Of a stretch of DNA of 64,000 nucleotides, positions 1-8,803 are shown piece after piece. Every line of letters begins with the position of its first letter. Positions within the stretch are counted from its first letter, which is position 1. Under the pieces are notes generated by a model. It ran no database searches. It was not told the DNA's origin and saw only the letters and a program-made list of their open reading frames with translations. Both the position numbers and the translations under genes were made by a program. The DNA is taken from assembly GCA_020161535.1 (NCBI GenBank), contig JAIUNW010000002.1, positions 1 to 64,000 of the forward strand, in the 5' to 3' direction. The stretch comes from Bacteroidota bacterium. GTDB taxonomy: Bacteria; Bacteroidota; Bacteroidia; Chitinophagales; Chitinophagaceae.

Positions 1-1
1 T

Positions 2-766
2 CGAATTAAAGCCTATCGAAACTCCGAGAACCTAAAGGAGTATAATAATAGAAATAAGGCATTAAACAAAGCTTCAGGCAAATATTTGATTTTTGTTGAT
101 GGTGATGATATAATATATCCGCACGCTATTCGAACATTTGTTTACTATTTGGAAAAATTTCCAAAAGCATGTATGGCGATACAGAAGGGATATTTTAACA
201 ATGTTATATTTCCAATTCTGCTCGAGCCTCGTGAGTCGTACATTAACTATTTCTTTGGAGAGCAAAACCTGATGATGTCTAGTTTTGCCTCTAACTTTTT
301 TCGTACAGACTTACTTCAGTCATATCAATTAAGCACTGAATATTTGTCTGGTGATGATGAAGTAAGGCTGCGCTTGGCAGCAAACTTTCCCATCTTGTAC
401 ATTCCTGGCTGGCTAACATGGCCAAGAGAAACTCCTGGACAGGCATCCTCAAAGATTACCGAAGAACTTGACATTATTCAAAAAACAAATTACGTAAGAG
501 CAATTCTAAAAAATAAGAATCAGATTTCTGGCGATAATGAATTGTCCACACTAATTGAAATGAAATTGAATGACCGAGCAATTAAAAGCCTTAGAAATAG
601 CTTGATGAGGGGAAAGATTAAGAGATTTATTTCGTTCCGAAAAAGACTCGGTATAAGGTGGTTGAACCTTATAACAAAACATCCTTCAAGGCCGCCTCAG
701 GATGTTTTGAGTTTGAGTTCACCAACAAATCCGTTGTCATGTAAAATGGGTGATGCCAAAAAATGA
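2..766 (+). CDS. Family 2 glycosyltransferase, N-terminus outside window
   Basis: The frame is open to the left edge, so the true start lies outside; 254 residues are visible. The first residues contain the pattern NKALNKASGKY followed by LIFVDGDD, which is the end of the GT-A nucleotide-binding fold and the DxD-type metal/sugar-nucleotide site of GT2 enzymes. The remaining part would be the acceptor-binding half. It is predicted to be cytoplasmic and to add a sugar to the lipid-linked repeat unit. The 3' end overlaps the next gene by four bases (ATGA), which implies translational coupling. Donor and linkage cannot be told. Confidence 0.85.
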   Translation, partial: RIKAYRNSENLKEYNNRNKALNKASGKYLIFVDGDDIIYPHAIRTFVYYLEKFPKACMAIQKGYFNNVIFPILLEPRESYINYFFGEQNLMMSSFASNFFRTDLLQSYQLSTEYLSGDDEVRLRLAANFPILYIPGWLTWPRETPGQASSKITEELDIIQKTNYVRAILKNKNQISGDNELSTLIEMKLNDRAIKSLRNSLMRGKIKRFISFRKRLGIRWLNLITKHPSRPPQDVLSLSSPTNPLSCKMGDAKK

Positions 767-1410
767 AGGAAAGAATACTTTTTTTTATACGAAACCCGTT
801 CAGGCTATTTACCGTTATCATCACCCGCCTGCCTTATTTCGGATTTATCAGGCAGACAAGTGATTACCAGAACTTCGTTTCGTTTGAGTTCTGGTTCAAC
901 CAAAAGATTTTAAATTTGGGCGGCAATCGAAAAGCTTATTGGCCTGTGCATCCTGCCAGCACTGTATACGATCCCGAATATATTCTTGTGGGTGTAGACG
1001 CATATCCTGGAATAATGAAAGGGTGTTATATTCAAGGGAAAGGTGGTATTGAAATTGGCGATTACACCCAGATAGCACCGAATGTAGCAATTGTAAGCGC
1101 AAATCATGATCTTTATGATAGTAGAAAGCACATCCCTAGTCCTGTTAAAATAGGCAGATATTGCTGGCTTGGTGCAGGCGCTAAAATAATGCCTGGGGTT
1201 GTATTGGGAGATTGGACGGTGGTTGGCGCAGGTGCCGTAGTTACAAAATCATTTCCAGACGGATATTGTGTAGTCGGTGGCGTTCCCGCAAAAATGATCA
1301 AACCACTTGATCAAAATAAATGCGTACCATTTACCAATAAAGTTGACTACAACGGTTATATCCGTTCTTCTGACTTTCCGGCGTTTAGAAAAAAATATTT
1401 GAAGATCTAA
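763..1410 (+). CDS. Left-handed beta-helix (hexapeptide) acyltransferase
   Basis: The 215-residue protein has hexapeptide repeats in its second half (IEIGDYTQIAPNVAI, VKIGRYCWLGAGAKI) and ends with the VVGGVPAKMIKP signature of WcaF/serine-acetyltransferase-like trimeric enzymes. A histidine in SANHD is the likely catalytic base. The first 60 residues are not part of the helix and are poorly conserved in the family. It probably O- or N-acetylates a sugar of the polysaccharide. It starts inside the stop of the glycosyltransferase before it and its own stop overlaps the start of hisH by one base, so it belongs to the same operon. Confidence 0.85.
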   Translation: MKERILFFIRNPFRLFTVIITRLPYFGFIRQTSDYQNFVSFEFWFNQKILNLGGNRKAYWPVHPASTVYDPEYILVGVDAYPGIMKGCYIQGKGGIEIGDYTQIAPNVAIVSANHDLYDSRKHIPSPVKIGRYCWLGAGAKIMPGVVLGDWTVVGAGAVVTKSFPDGYCVVGGVPAKMIKPLDQNKCVPFTNKVDYNGYIRSSDFPAFRKKYLKI

Positions 1411-2021
1411 TGGTTGCAATAGTTGACTATGGAGTTGGCAATTTGGCCTCCATTCAAAATATGTTTAAAAAGGCAGGCGTTAGATCAGAGATATCAGGCG
1501 ATGCGGCGGTTTTAGAGTCGTCCTGTAAAATTCTCCTTCCAGGTATGGGACATTTTGACAATTGTATGATTCGCTTGCGGATGTCGGGACTTCTTCAAAC
1601 TATTGAAAGAAAAGTATTTAAAGAAAATACTCCTTTGTTAGGTATTTGTGTAGGGCTACAAATGTTTATGGAGTCAAGCGAAGAAGGCACAGAAAAAGGA
1701 CTCGGGTGGATTGACGGCAAAACTGTTCGTTTTCAGCCGGAACAAATGGACAACGGCCAAAAAATACCAAACATGGGATGGCTCGATGTGGATTGTCAAA
1801 AGAATACGCCGTTCTGGCATGGCCTTGAAAATAGTCGATTTTATTTTGCGCATTCTTATCATGTGGCTCCTACCCAGGTGTCAGATGTATTACTGACTGC
1901 TCAATACGGCTACCAGTTTTGCGTGGGTGTACAAAGAAATAATATTTGGGGCGTTCAATTTCACCCCGAGAAGAGTCACCGCTTTGGCATGCAATTATTG
2001 AAGAATTTTGCCGAATTATAA
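1410..2021 (+). CDS. hisH: HisH-type glutamine amidotransferase subunit (polysaccharide type)
   Basis: This 203-residue protein is a class I glutamine amidotransferase of the HisH family. The N-terminus VAIVDYGVGNL, the nucleophile region LGICVGLQM and the His-Glu pair in GVQFHPEKS form the Cys-His-Glu triad. It releases ammonia from glutamine. In histidine synthesis it pairs with HisF, but here it sits with a WbpG-like enzyme and sugar-modifying genes, as in the Pseudomonas aeruginosa O5 cluster, where HisH2/HisF2 supply ammonia to WbpG. No other histidine gene is nearby. It is therefore taken as a nitrogen donor for amidino-sugar synthesis. Confidence 0.9.
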   Translation: MVAIVDYGVGNLASIQNMFKKAGVRSEISGDAAVLESSCKILLPGMGHFDNCMIRLRMSGLLQTIERKVFKENTPLLGICVGLQMFMESSEEGTEKGLGWIDGKTVRFQPEQMDNGQKIPNMGWLDVDCQKNTPFWHGLENSRFYFAHSYHVAPTQVSDVLLTAQYGYQFCVGVQRNNIWGVQFHPEKSHRFGMQLLKNFAEL

Positions 2022-2023
2022 TT

Positions 2024-2788
2024 TTGAAGAGAATCAGGGTCATACCAGTATTGCTGCTGCATGAAGGCGGTCTGGTTAAGTCAGTAAAGTTTAAGAATTA
2101 CCAGTATGTTGGAGATCCAATCAATGCTGTCAAGATCTTTAATGAGAAAGAAATTGATGAAATTGTAATTCTGGACATTGACGCCACTAGAAGTCAGCGA
2201 GGCCCTGATTTTCAGAAAATAAGCGAAATAGCCGGGGAGGCATTTATCCCACTGGCCTATGGCGGCGGCATTAGCTCGATAACTGATGTGCAGAAGCTAT
2301 TTTATATAGGTGTCGAGAAAGTTATTCTGAATTACCAGGCATTTCGACAACCTGCATTAATAACTGAATCGGCTAAGATGGTGGGAAGCCAGAGTGTGGT
2401 GGTGTCGATTGATGTAAATAAGAATTGGTTAGGCAAATACAAGGTATTTATAAAAAATGGTGGTGAAAATACAGGGGAAAATCCGGTTGAGTACGTTCGG
2501 CAAGTTGTGGCAGCAGGCGCGGGTGAGATATTCCTGAATGTCATTGGAAGAGACGGCACCTATGAGGGTTACGACCTTGACTTTATAAATGAATTTTGCA
2601 GTGTGGTAAATGTGCCAGTCGTCGTTTGCGGCGGTGCATCATCAATCGGAGATTTTGCTGCTGCTGTAAAAAAAGGAGCTTCGGCCGTAGCGGCTGGTAG
2701 CATGTTCGTATTTCAAAGACCCCACCAGGCGGTTTTGATCAGTTATCCATCGCAGGAAGAATTAACCCGAAAATTGTTTTCAATCTAA
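2024..2788 (+). CDS. hisF: HisF-type cyclase subunit (polysaccharide type)
   Basis: A TIM-barrel protein of the HisF family, 254 residues. The start is chosen as TTG at 2024, three bases after the hisH stop, because translation from there gives the usual HisF N-terminus (KRIRVIPVLLL); the longer frame back to 1946 runs through hisH. The phosphate-binding loops (AYGGGIS and VCGGASS) are present. It should form an ammonia channel with the HisH partner and hand ammonia to the WbpG-like enzyme encoded next. The two catalytic aspartates of true HisF have the usual context in ILDIDATR and in the GRDGTYEGYD segment. Confidence 0.88.
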   Translation: MKRIRVIPVLLLHEGGLVKSVKFKNYQYVGDPINAVKIFNEKEIDEIVILDIDATRSQRGPDFQKISEIAGEAFIPLAYGGGISSITDVQKLFYIGVEKVILNYQAFRQPALITESAKMVGSQSVVVSIDVNKNWLGKYKVFIKNGGENTGENPVEYVRQVVAAGAGEIFLNVIGRDGTYEGYDLDFINEFCSVVNVPVVVCGGASSIGDFAAAVKKGASAVAAGSMFVFQRPHQAVLISYPSQEELTRKLFSI

Positions 2789-2801
2789 ACGAATTCTCAG
2801 A

Positions 2802-3956
2802 ATGGTATGGGATAAGAACGATATTAACTACCGGCAGTGCAGTGTTACGGTCATGGACAATATTGCTGACCCGGACATTAGTTTTGATGCAAAGGGTGTA
2901 TGTAATTACGTATACGACTATAGCCAGGCTGCACGTGAAAATGTATTTGAAGGAGAAGAAGGCAAAAGTCGATTGCAAACACTAGTAGCTAAAATTAAGG
3001 AGGATGGCAAAGGTAAACAGTATGATTGCTTAATCGGCCTAAGCGGTGGTGTTGATAGCTCTTATGTAGCCTATCTTGTAAAACAATTGGGACTTCGGCC
3101 ATTGGCAGTGCATCTGGACAACGGATGGAATAGTGAATTGGCGGTGAAAAATGTAGAGAATATCATCTCCAGGCTTGGCTTTGATCTCTTCACACTAGTA
3201 GTTAATTGGGAAGAATTCAAAGACATTCAATTGGCTTACTTAAAAGCATCAGTTGTAGATATCGAGGTCGTAAGCGACCATGCGATTTTTGCAACCATGT
3301 ACAAGCTGGCAAAAGAAAAGAAAATCGGTTACATAATCAGCGGTACGAATGTGGTAACAGAGCAGATCATGCCCCCTAGTTGGTTGTACAAAAAGATGGA
3401 CTTTGCAAATCTGAAAGACATTCATAGTAAGTTTGGTAAAAAGGCATTGAAAACCTATCCCACCTTCGATTTCAAAAAGCATGTATATTATTCGGCTATT
3501 TTAAAACTACAGCCAATATCCATTTTAAATTATGTGCCCTACAATAAAGCAGAGATTAAAGAGCTCATTAAAAAGGAGCTTGATTGGCGGGACTATGGAG
3601 GGAAGCACTACGAGTCTATATTTACAAAATTCTACCAGGCGTATATACTTCCTGAAAAGTTTCATATCGACAAAAGAAAGGCACACCTTTCTACATTGAT
3701 TTGTTCAGGACAGATGACCAGAGATGAGGCGCAGTCTGAATTGCAAAAGCCGCTTTATGATCCTACCGACCTGGCGGCTGATAAAGAATATGTTTTAAAA
3801 AAACTTGGGCTTAAGCCAGATGAGTTTGAGGCTATCATGCAGTTGCCGGTTCGTCGGCATGAGGAGTTTAAATCAGACAGTGGCTTGAAGAGCCGCTACA
3901 TGGATGTTCTAAAAAAAACAGAAAAGATCAGGAGAATTATAAAATCCAAACGGTAA
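2802..3956 (+). CDS. wbpG: N-acetyl sugar amidotransferase, WbpG/PseA family
   Basis: The 384-residue protein carries an ATP-pyrophosphatase PP-loop, IGLSGGVDSSYVAYL, at about residues 78-92, followed by the adenine-binding HLDNGWNS segment. This is the layout of WbpG/PseA-type enzymes, which turn an N-acetyl group of a sugar into an acetamidino group using ATP and ammonia. The preceding HisH and HisF are the expected ammonia source. In P. aeruginosa O5 this gives the 3-acetamidino group of ManNAc(3NAm)A. The neighbouring WbpB, WbpD and WbpE homologues supply the diacetamido uronic acid precursor, which supports the same reaction here. Confidence 0.87.
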   Translation: MVWDKNDINYRQCSVTVMDNIADPDISFDAKGVCNYVYDYSQAARENVFEGEEGKSRLQTLVAKIKEDGKGKQYDCLIGLSGGVDSSYVAYLVKQLGLRPLAVHLDNGWNSELAVKNVENIISRLGFDLFTLVVNWEEFKDIQLAYLKASVVDIEVVSDHAIFATMYKLAKEKKIGYIISGTNVVTEQIMPPSWLYKKMDFANLKDIHSKFGKKALKTYPTFDFKKHVYYSAILKLQPISILNYVPYNKAEIKELIKKELDWRDYGGKHYESIFTKFYQAYILPEKFHIDKRKAHLSTLICSGQMTRDEAQSELQKPLYDPTDLAADKEYVLKKLGLKPDEFEAIMQLPVRRHEEFKSDSGLKSRYMDVLKKTEKIRRIIKSKR

Positions 3957-4973
3957 ATGGCTAGTAAAATAAAAATTGGCATAGTTGGTTGCGGTAGGAT
4001 AGCGCAGAGACATGCTGAACACATTGGAAAAAAAGCGAACCTTGTTGCTGTTTGCGATATTGACCGCGAAAAGGCACAAAAAATGGCCGATAGCCATGGA
4101 GCAAAGCCGTTCTTTAGCATAGATGAAATGCTCGCTTCGCAAACTGACATGGATGTAGTAGCTATTTGCTCTCCCAATGGCTTGCACGCTGAACATAGTA
4201 TTAAAGCACTTAAAGCCGGGTTTCATGTGCTTTGTGAAAAGCCAATGGCCATTTCGGTTAGCGACTGTGGAGATATGATTAAAACTGCCGAGAAATACAA
4301 CAAACGTCTATTTGCTATAAAGCAAAACAGGTTTAATCCACCAGTGGATGCAATAAAAAAGGCGCTTGACGAAGGTCGATTGGGTAAGGTTCTAAGCGTT
4401 CAATTGAGCTGTTTCTGGAACAGAAATCCGGACTATTATAAAAATTCCTGGAAGGGAACTAAAAATATGGACGGCGGTACGCTGTTTACGCAGTTTAGTC
4501 ATTTTGTTGATTTGCTGTATTGGATGATTGGTGATGTGCGGAAAGTTCGAGCCTATACGGCAAATTACATTCATAAAGAAGATATCGAATTTGAAGATAC
4601 TGGTGTTGTTATAATGGAGTTTTACAATGGCGCAATTGGCACTATTAATTATACAGTTAATAGTTTTCAAAAGAACATGGAAGGATCACTAACCATTTTC
4701 GGAGAGAGGGGCACTGTAAAAATTGGCGGGCAATATCTTAATGAATTGGAATACCAAAATATACAGGATTTTAAAATAGAAAACCTGCCGGAAGGAAACA
4801 AGGCCAATAATTACGGAAACTATCAAGGATCAATGAGTAACCACGATAAGATATATGATAACCTGATTCAAGTTTTGGAAAATAATGCTGCAATTTCAAC
4901 CAGTTCGTTTGAAGGGTTGAAGACCGTGGAAATTATAGAAAAAATATACGAAGCGGCACGTCATGAGTACTGA
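3957..4973 (+). CDS. wbpB: UDP-GlcNAcA 3-dehydrogenase, Gfo/Idh/MocA family (WbpB/WlbA)
   Basis: The 338-residue protein starts with a Rossmann NAD-binding loop (IGIVGCGRIAQRH) and contains the catalytic CEKPM lysine motif near residue 95, plus the GGTLFTQFSHFVD segment that binds the sugar in Gfo/Idh/MocA oxidoreductases. Its place next to WbpD- and WbpE-like genes points to the WbpB/WlbA reaction: oxidation at C-3 of UDP-N-acetylglucosaminuronic acid. The start ATG directly follows the wbpG stop. The 3' end overlaps the acetyltransferase gene by 11 bases. Substrate is inferred from context and could be a related uronic acid. Confidence 0.85.
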   Translation: MASKIKIGIVGCGRIAQRHAEHIGKKANLVAVCDIDREKAQKMADSHGAKPFFSIDEMLASQTDMDVVAICSPNGLHAEHSIKALKAGFHVLCEKPMAISVSDCGDMIKTAEKYNKRLFAIKQNRFNPPVDAIKKALDEGRLGKVLSVQLSCFWNRNPDYYKNSWKGTKNMDGGTLFTQFSHFVDLLYWMIGDVRKVRAYTANYIHKEDIEFEDTGVVIMEFYNGAIGTINYTVNSFQKNMEGSLTIFGERGTVKIGGQYLNELEYQNIQDFKIENLPEGNKANNYGNYQGSMSNHDKIYDNLIQVLENNAAISTSSFEGLKTVEIIEKIYEAARHEY

Positions 4974-5442
4974 GAAGCCAATTATATTCGATAGTCAAAT
5001 AAAAGACAATGTCATTTTTGGCAAAAATGTTAAAGTAGTTTTGCCGGTGAATTTGTATGGCTGTCAGATTGGAGACAACTGCTTTATCGGACCATTTTCA
5101 GAGATTCAGAAAGACGTGGTGATAGGACCAAGGACCAAAATTCAGTCCCATACTTTTATTTGCGAGTTGGTCACGATTGGCAAAGACTGTTTCATTGGGC
5201 ACGGTGTTATGTTTATAAATGATAAGTTTTCTGGAGGTGGCCCGGCTGGAGGCGACAAATCCAAATGGAAAAACACCATCATTGGCAACAATGTTTCAAT
5301 AGGGTCAAATGTTTCAATCCTGCCGGTTGAGATTTGTGACAATGTCGTCATTGGTGCGGGATCGGTCGTAACTAAAAATATTTCTACGCCCGGCGTGTAT
5401 GCTGGAAACCCCGCTTTATTCATTAGAGCAATTGAGAAATAG
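4963..5442 (+). CDS. wbpD: UDP-3-amino uronic acid N-acetyltransferase (WbpD/WlbB)
   Basis: A compact 159-residue left-handed beta-helix acetyltransferase. Diagnostic segments for the WbpD/WlbB group are IQSHTFICE, GHGVMFINDK and the C-terminal GAGSVVTK with GNPA. The enzyme would acetylate the 3-amino group made by the aminotransferase encoded just after it, using acetyl-CoA. Histidine 63 or thereabouts (in QSHTF) and the asparagine in the FINDK loop are the family's active-site region. The gene overlaps wbpB by 11 bases and is six bases from the aminotransferase gene, so the three are surely co-transcribed. Confidence 0.85.
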   Translation: MSTEKPIIFDSQIKDNVIFGKNVKVVLPVNLYGCQIGDNCFIGPFSEIQKDVVIGPRTKIQSHTFICELVTIGKDCFIGHGVMFINDKFSGGGPAGGDKSKWKNTIIGNNVSIGSNVSILPVEICDNVVIGAGSVVTKNISTPGVYAGNPALFIRAIEK

Positions 5443-5448
5443 TAATAA

Positions 5449-6549
5449 ATGAAAATACCCTTTGTAGATTTACATGCCCAATATTTGTCAATAAGGCCGG
5501 AAATAGACAATGCAATAGCCGAGGTTATTGCAAACACTGCTTTCATTGGCGGCCAATTCGTAAGAAAATTTGAGTCGGATTTTTCGTCGCTGTTGGGAGT
5601 AGAGCATACAGTTTCCTGTGCCAATGGTACAGATTCGTTGTATATCATGTTACGAATGTTGGGTATAGGTGTTGGTGATGAGGTAGTAACAGTAGCCAAT
5701 AGTTGGATTTCAAGCTCAGAAACCATTGGCCAAACAGGTGCCTTGCCAGTGTTCGTTGATGTGACTTCTGATTACTACAGTATTGACGAGAATTTGTTTG
5801 AAGCTGCGATTACCGAAAGAACGAAGGCTGCCGTAATTGTTCATTTGCAGGGTCAACCCTGTGAAATGCAAACGATTAAGGAAATATGTGATCGAAGAGG
5901 AATTACACTACTGGAAGATTGTGCGCAGTCACACCTGACTGAATACAAAGGGCAAACAGTTGGTACGTTTGGTTTCGCAGCCTCCTTTAGTTTTTATCCA
6001 GGGAAGAACCTGGGCGCTTACGGTGATGCAGGCTGCATTGTTACCAATGACGCCGCCTTTGCTGATAAATGCAGGATGTTTGCAAACCATGGCGCACTCC
6101 TTAAGCACCAACATAAAATAGAAGGAATAAATAGTCGACTAGATGGTCTCCAGGCGGCTATCTTATCGGCCAAAATGCCCTACTTAAATGAATGGACACA
6201 AAGCCGCATAAGCAATGCTGATTTATATAATACACACCTCAAAGGGATCGAAGAAATTATTTTGCCAATTGTAAGGCCTGACTGTAAACATACTTTTCAT
6301 TTATACGTGATTCGTGTAAAAAATAGAGAAAAACTTAGCCACTATTTGAAAGCCAACGGCATAGATACTGCAGTTCATTACCCATTGGCATTGCCAAACC
6401 AAGAGTGTTATAAAAGTAGAAATCTTCACGGGAAATTTCCTGTCGCCACAGAACTGCAGAATGAGATATTGTCACTGCCAATGTACCCAGAACTGACCGA
6501 ATCACAAATTGAGTACATAGCTGACAAAATTCGTTCCTTTTACAAATAA
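5449..6549 (+). CDS. wbpE: PLP-dependent sugar aminotransferase, DegT/DnrJ/EryC1/StrS family (WbpE/WlbC)
   Basis: The 366-residue protein has the family N-terminus (IPFVDLHAQY), the PLP-stacking region LLEDCAQSH and the Schiff-base lysine in FYPGKNLGAYGDAG. It is a fold-type I sugar aminotransferase. Beside WbpB and WbpD homologues it is expected to transaminate the 3-keto uronic acid with glutamate to give the 3-amino sugar. The set lacks only a UDP-GlcNAc 6-dehydrogenase (WbpA) and, for the manno form, a 2-epimerase (WbpI); both could lie to the left of the window. Confidence 0.87.
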   Translation: MKIPFVDLHAQYLSIRPEIDNAIAEVIANTAFIGGQFVRKFESDFSSLLGVEHTVSCANGTDSLYIMLRMLGIGVGDEVVTVANSWISSSETIGQTGALPVFVDVTSDYYSIDENLFEAAITERTKAAVIVHLQGQPCEMQTIKEICDRRGITLLEDCAQSHLTEYKGQTVGTFGFAASFSFYPGKNLGAYGDAGCIVTNDAAFADKCRMFANHGALLKHQHKIEGINSRLDGLQAAILSAKMPYLNEWTQSRISNADLYNTHLKGIEEIILPIVRPDCKHTFHLYVIRVKNREKLSHYLKANGIDTAVHYPLALPNQECYKSRNLHGKFPVATELQNEILSLPMYPELTESQIEYIADKIRSFYK

Positions 6550-6554
6550 ATAGC

Positions 6555-7700
6555 TTGGTTGATAGAATTGTGGGTAAGACAGTGATTATCATTTCGCCTC
6601 AATCTTGGGGGAAAATGCTGGTTTCGAAACATCACTATGCAATTGAGCTTGCAAGAATGGGATATCGGGTTTTTTTTCTGAGCCCACCTGACTATTCTCT
6701 GCGAACCAGGTTTTCGGTGACGCCTGCACCAAACGGTGAAGGTGTAATCTTAATAGAACACAGACCACCATTTCCTTATTTTCTAAAGTTTAAGGTAACC
6801 AGGCTGTTTCACTATTTAATGGGGAAGCATATAAAAAGGCTTTTGTCTTTTTTGGATGTTAATATTGATATAGTTTGGTCTTTTGACCTGGGCAATATTT
6901 ACCCGTTTAAGTATTTCCCGACAAATGCGATAAAGATTTTTCACCCTGTAGATGAACCACTAAACGATTTTGCCTTTCAATCTGCAAAAGGAGCTGATAT
7001 TATTTTTTCGGTAACTCGCGAGATTTTAGAGAAATACAGGGATCATCACCTGCCTGGTTACTTGGTGAACCATGGCGTTGATCCGCGTTTTTTGTTAAAC
7101 GACGATATTTTGAAATTGTCAAGGGTAGTTATTGGGTTTAGCGGAAATTTGTTGAGACCTGATATCGATAGAGAAGTACTCCTTGAGTTAATTGATGAAA
7201 ACAGTCAAATTTCTTTTCGGTTTTGGGGATCGTTTGAAACATCATCTGCCAATTTGAGTGGAAATTCAGACGGAGATACACTAGCTTTTATAGAAAAATT
7301 GAAGAACAGGGCAAATGTCAGTTTAGAAGGTGCGGTTACAACCAATGAGTTAATTGCGGGGTACAAAGACGTTTCGGTGTTCCTAATCTGTTATGATATA
7401 AACAAAGACCAAAGCAAGGGCACCAATTACCATAAAATTATGGAGTTTCTGGCCACGGGAAGAGTCATCATAAGCAACAATGTTACCAGCTTTGCAGGCA
7501 GAGACGACTTGTTACTGATGAATGAGTCGAGGTCTGACAACAAAGGCTTGGTATTCCTTTTTAAGGATGTTATAAACAAGCTGGATGAGTATAATAGTAC
7601 CGGACAAGTTGCTGTGCGTCGACGCTATGCAGCTGAAAATACTTATCGCAAACAGGTGGAGCGTATTGATGGAATATTAAAACAGCAATTTGGCCATTGA
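6555..7700 (+). CDS. GT-B fold glycosyltransferase
   Basis: A 381-residue glycosyltransferase of the GT1/GT4-like type. The N-terminus (VIIISPQSWGKMLVSKHHYA) is the first beta strand and glycine-rich turn of a GT-B fold, followed by GYRVFFLSPP; the C-terminal half holds the nucleotide-binding domain around LEGAVTTNELIAGYKD and a MEFLATGRVI segment. It is probably cytoplasmic and adds one sugar to the repeat unit. The start is uncertain: TTG at 6555 or GTG at 6570, the latter giving a more typical N-terminus. Its 3' end overlaps the next gene by four bases. Confidence 0.78.
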   Translation: MVDRIVGKTVIIISPQSWGKMLVSKHHYAIELARMGYRVFFLSPPDYSLRTRFSVTPAPNGEGVILIEHRPPFPYFLKFKVTRLFHYLMGKHIKRLLSFLDVNIDIVWSFDLGNIYPFKYFPTNAIKIFHPVDEPLNDFAFQSAKGADIIFSVTREILEKYRDHHLPGYLVNHGVDPRFLLNDDILKLSRVVIGFSGNLLRPDIDREVLLELIDENSQISFRFWGSFETSSANLSGNSDGDTLAFIEKLKNRANVSLEGAVTTNELIAGYKDVSVFLICYDINKDQSKGTNYHKIMEFLATGRVIISNNVTSFAGRDDLLLMNESRSDNKGLVFLFKDVINKLDEYNSTGQVAVRRRYAAENTYRKQVERIDGILKQQFGH

Positions 7701-8803
7701 GAAGGATATTTTTACTACATTTTTCACCTATTGAACTGTATCCGCCGGCTGTTAATTTGTTGCGGTTTATTGGAGAGAAAGGTCGCGGCAATAAAGTAAT
7801 GGTTTCTACGTCAAAGATGGATAGTGATCAAAGAGCAAAGTCATTTCGATCTGATGAGGCAAATATAACGGTATATAGGCCGGGCGGGAAGAAGAATGGA
7901 CCAATTAAATACGCAATTTATAATATATACAGTTTTGCACTATTGCTTCGTCACAGGCCTTCTGTCGTCTTGTATTACGAAACAATTTCTGCTTTACCAG
8001 CTATATTCTATAAGAGAATTTTCCGATCGACAACCTTGATGGCACATTATCATGAATATGTGTCGCCTGATGAGTACAAAACCGGAATGAAACTTGTGCG
8101 TTGGGCGCATCGGTTGGAACAAAAAAATTATAACTTATTCAATTGGATATCTCATACCAATGCGGATCGGCTTCGACTTTTTATCGAAGATGAAAAAGTC
8201 GGCGTTGAATTGAAAAGGAAGACACATATTTTCCCGAACTATCCGCCAAGAAGCTGGCACTCCGAGTTGAAATACCCGGAAAATGCGGTTGTGCGAATGG
8301 TGTACGTTGGTGCTTTGAGTTTGGAAACTACGTATCTGGCCGAAATTGTTAAGTGGGTTATAGGCAGCTCGGGTAAGTTTACACTTGATTTATATTCTAA
8401 TAATTACCCTGAATCAACCAAACAGTTCCTTTCATCTCTTGATTCCGAATTTGTTCAGTTTAAAGGATCAGTAGAGTATGATGATTTGCCACGTACACTT
8501 AGCAACTATCATGTTGGCCTTGTTTTATATAAGGGGCATATACCGAACTATATTTATAATATTCCAAACAAGGTTTTCGAATACATAGCAGTAGGGCTGG
8601 CTGTTTGGTATCCGAAGCAGATGACATCTTGCAACATACTGTTTGAAGGAGATAACCTTTCGAATGTGATGCCGCTTGACTTTGATAAACTAAGTGAAGT
8701 TGAATACTCAGTTAAACAATTGACTTCGTCGGCTAAAGTTCGTTCTTTTTATTTCGAAGATGTTAGCGAAGAAGTTGTTGATTTTATAGAAAAACATAGT
8801 TGA
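7697..8803 (+). CDS. Putative GT-B glycosyltransferase
   Basis: The 368-residue protein starts with a TTG that overlaps the previous stop (TTGA). It has two alpha/beta halves: an N-terminal domain with HRPSVVLYYETISALPAI and a C-terminal domain with VRMVYVGALSLET, the KGSVEYDDLPRTL loop and KVFEYIAVGLA. This pattern fits a GT4-like enzyme whose conserved glutamate motif is reduced. It has no membrane segment and should act at the inner face of the cytoplasmic membrane. Donor sugar cannot be predicted. Confidence 0.75.
   Translation: MRRIFLLHFSPIELYPPAVNLLRFIGEKGRGNKVMVSTSKMDSDQRAKSFRSDEANITVYRPGGKKNGPIKYAIYNIYSFALLLRHRPSVVLYYETISALPAIFYKRIFRSTTLMAHYHEYVSPDEYKTGMKLVRWAHRLEQKNYNLFNWISHTNADRLRLFIEDEKVGVELKRKTHIFPNYPPRSWHSELKYPENAVVRMVYVGALSLETTYLAEIVKWVIGSSGKFTLDLYSNNYPESTKQFLSSLDSEFVQFKGSVEYDDLPRTLSNYHVGLVLYKGHIPNYIYNIPNKVFEYIAVGLAVWYPKQMTSCNILFEGDNLSNVMPLDFDKLSEVEYSVKQLTSSAKVRSFYFEDVSEEVVDFIEKHS

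Noticed and set aside
1946..2023. Upstream extension of hisF inside the hisH gene
   Set aside because: It overlaps the conserved HisH C-terminus and the TTG at 2024 gives the normal HisF N-terminus right after the hisH stop.
1410..2788. HisH/HisF as part of histidine biosynthesis
   Set aside because: No other his gene is nearby and the pair is directly linked to WbpG, WbpB, WbpD and WbpE homologues, the known context for amidino-sugar synthesis.
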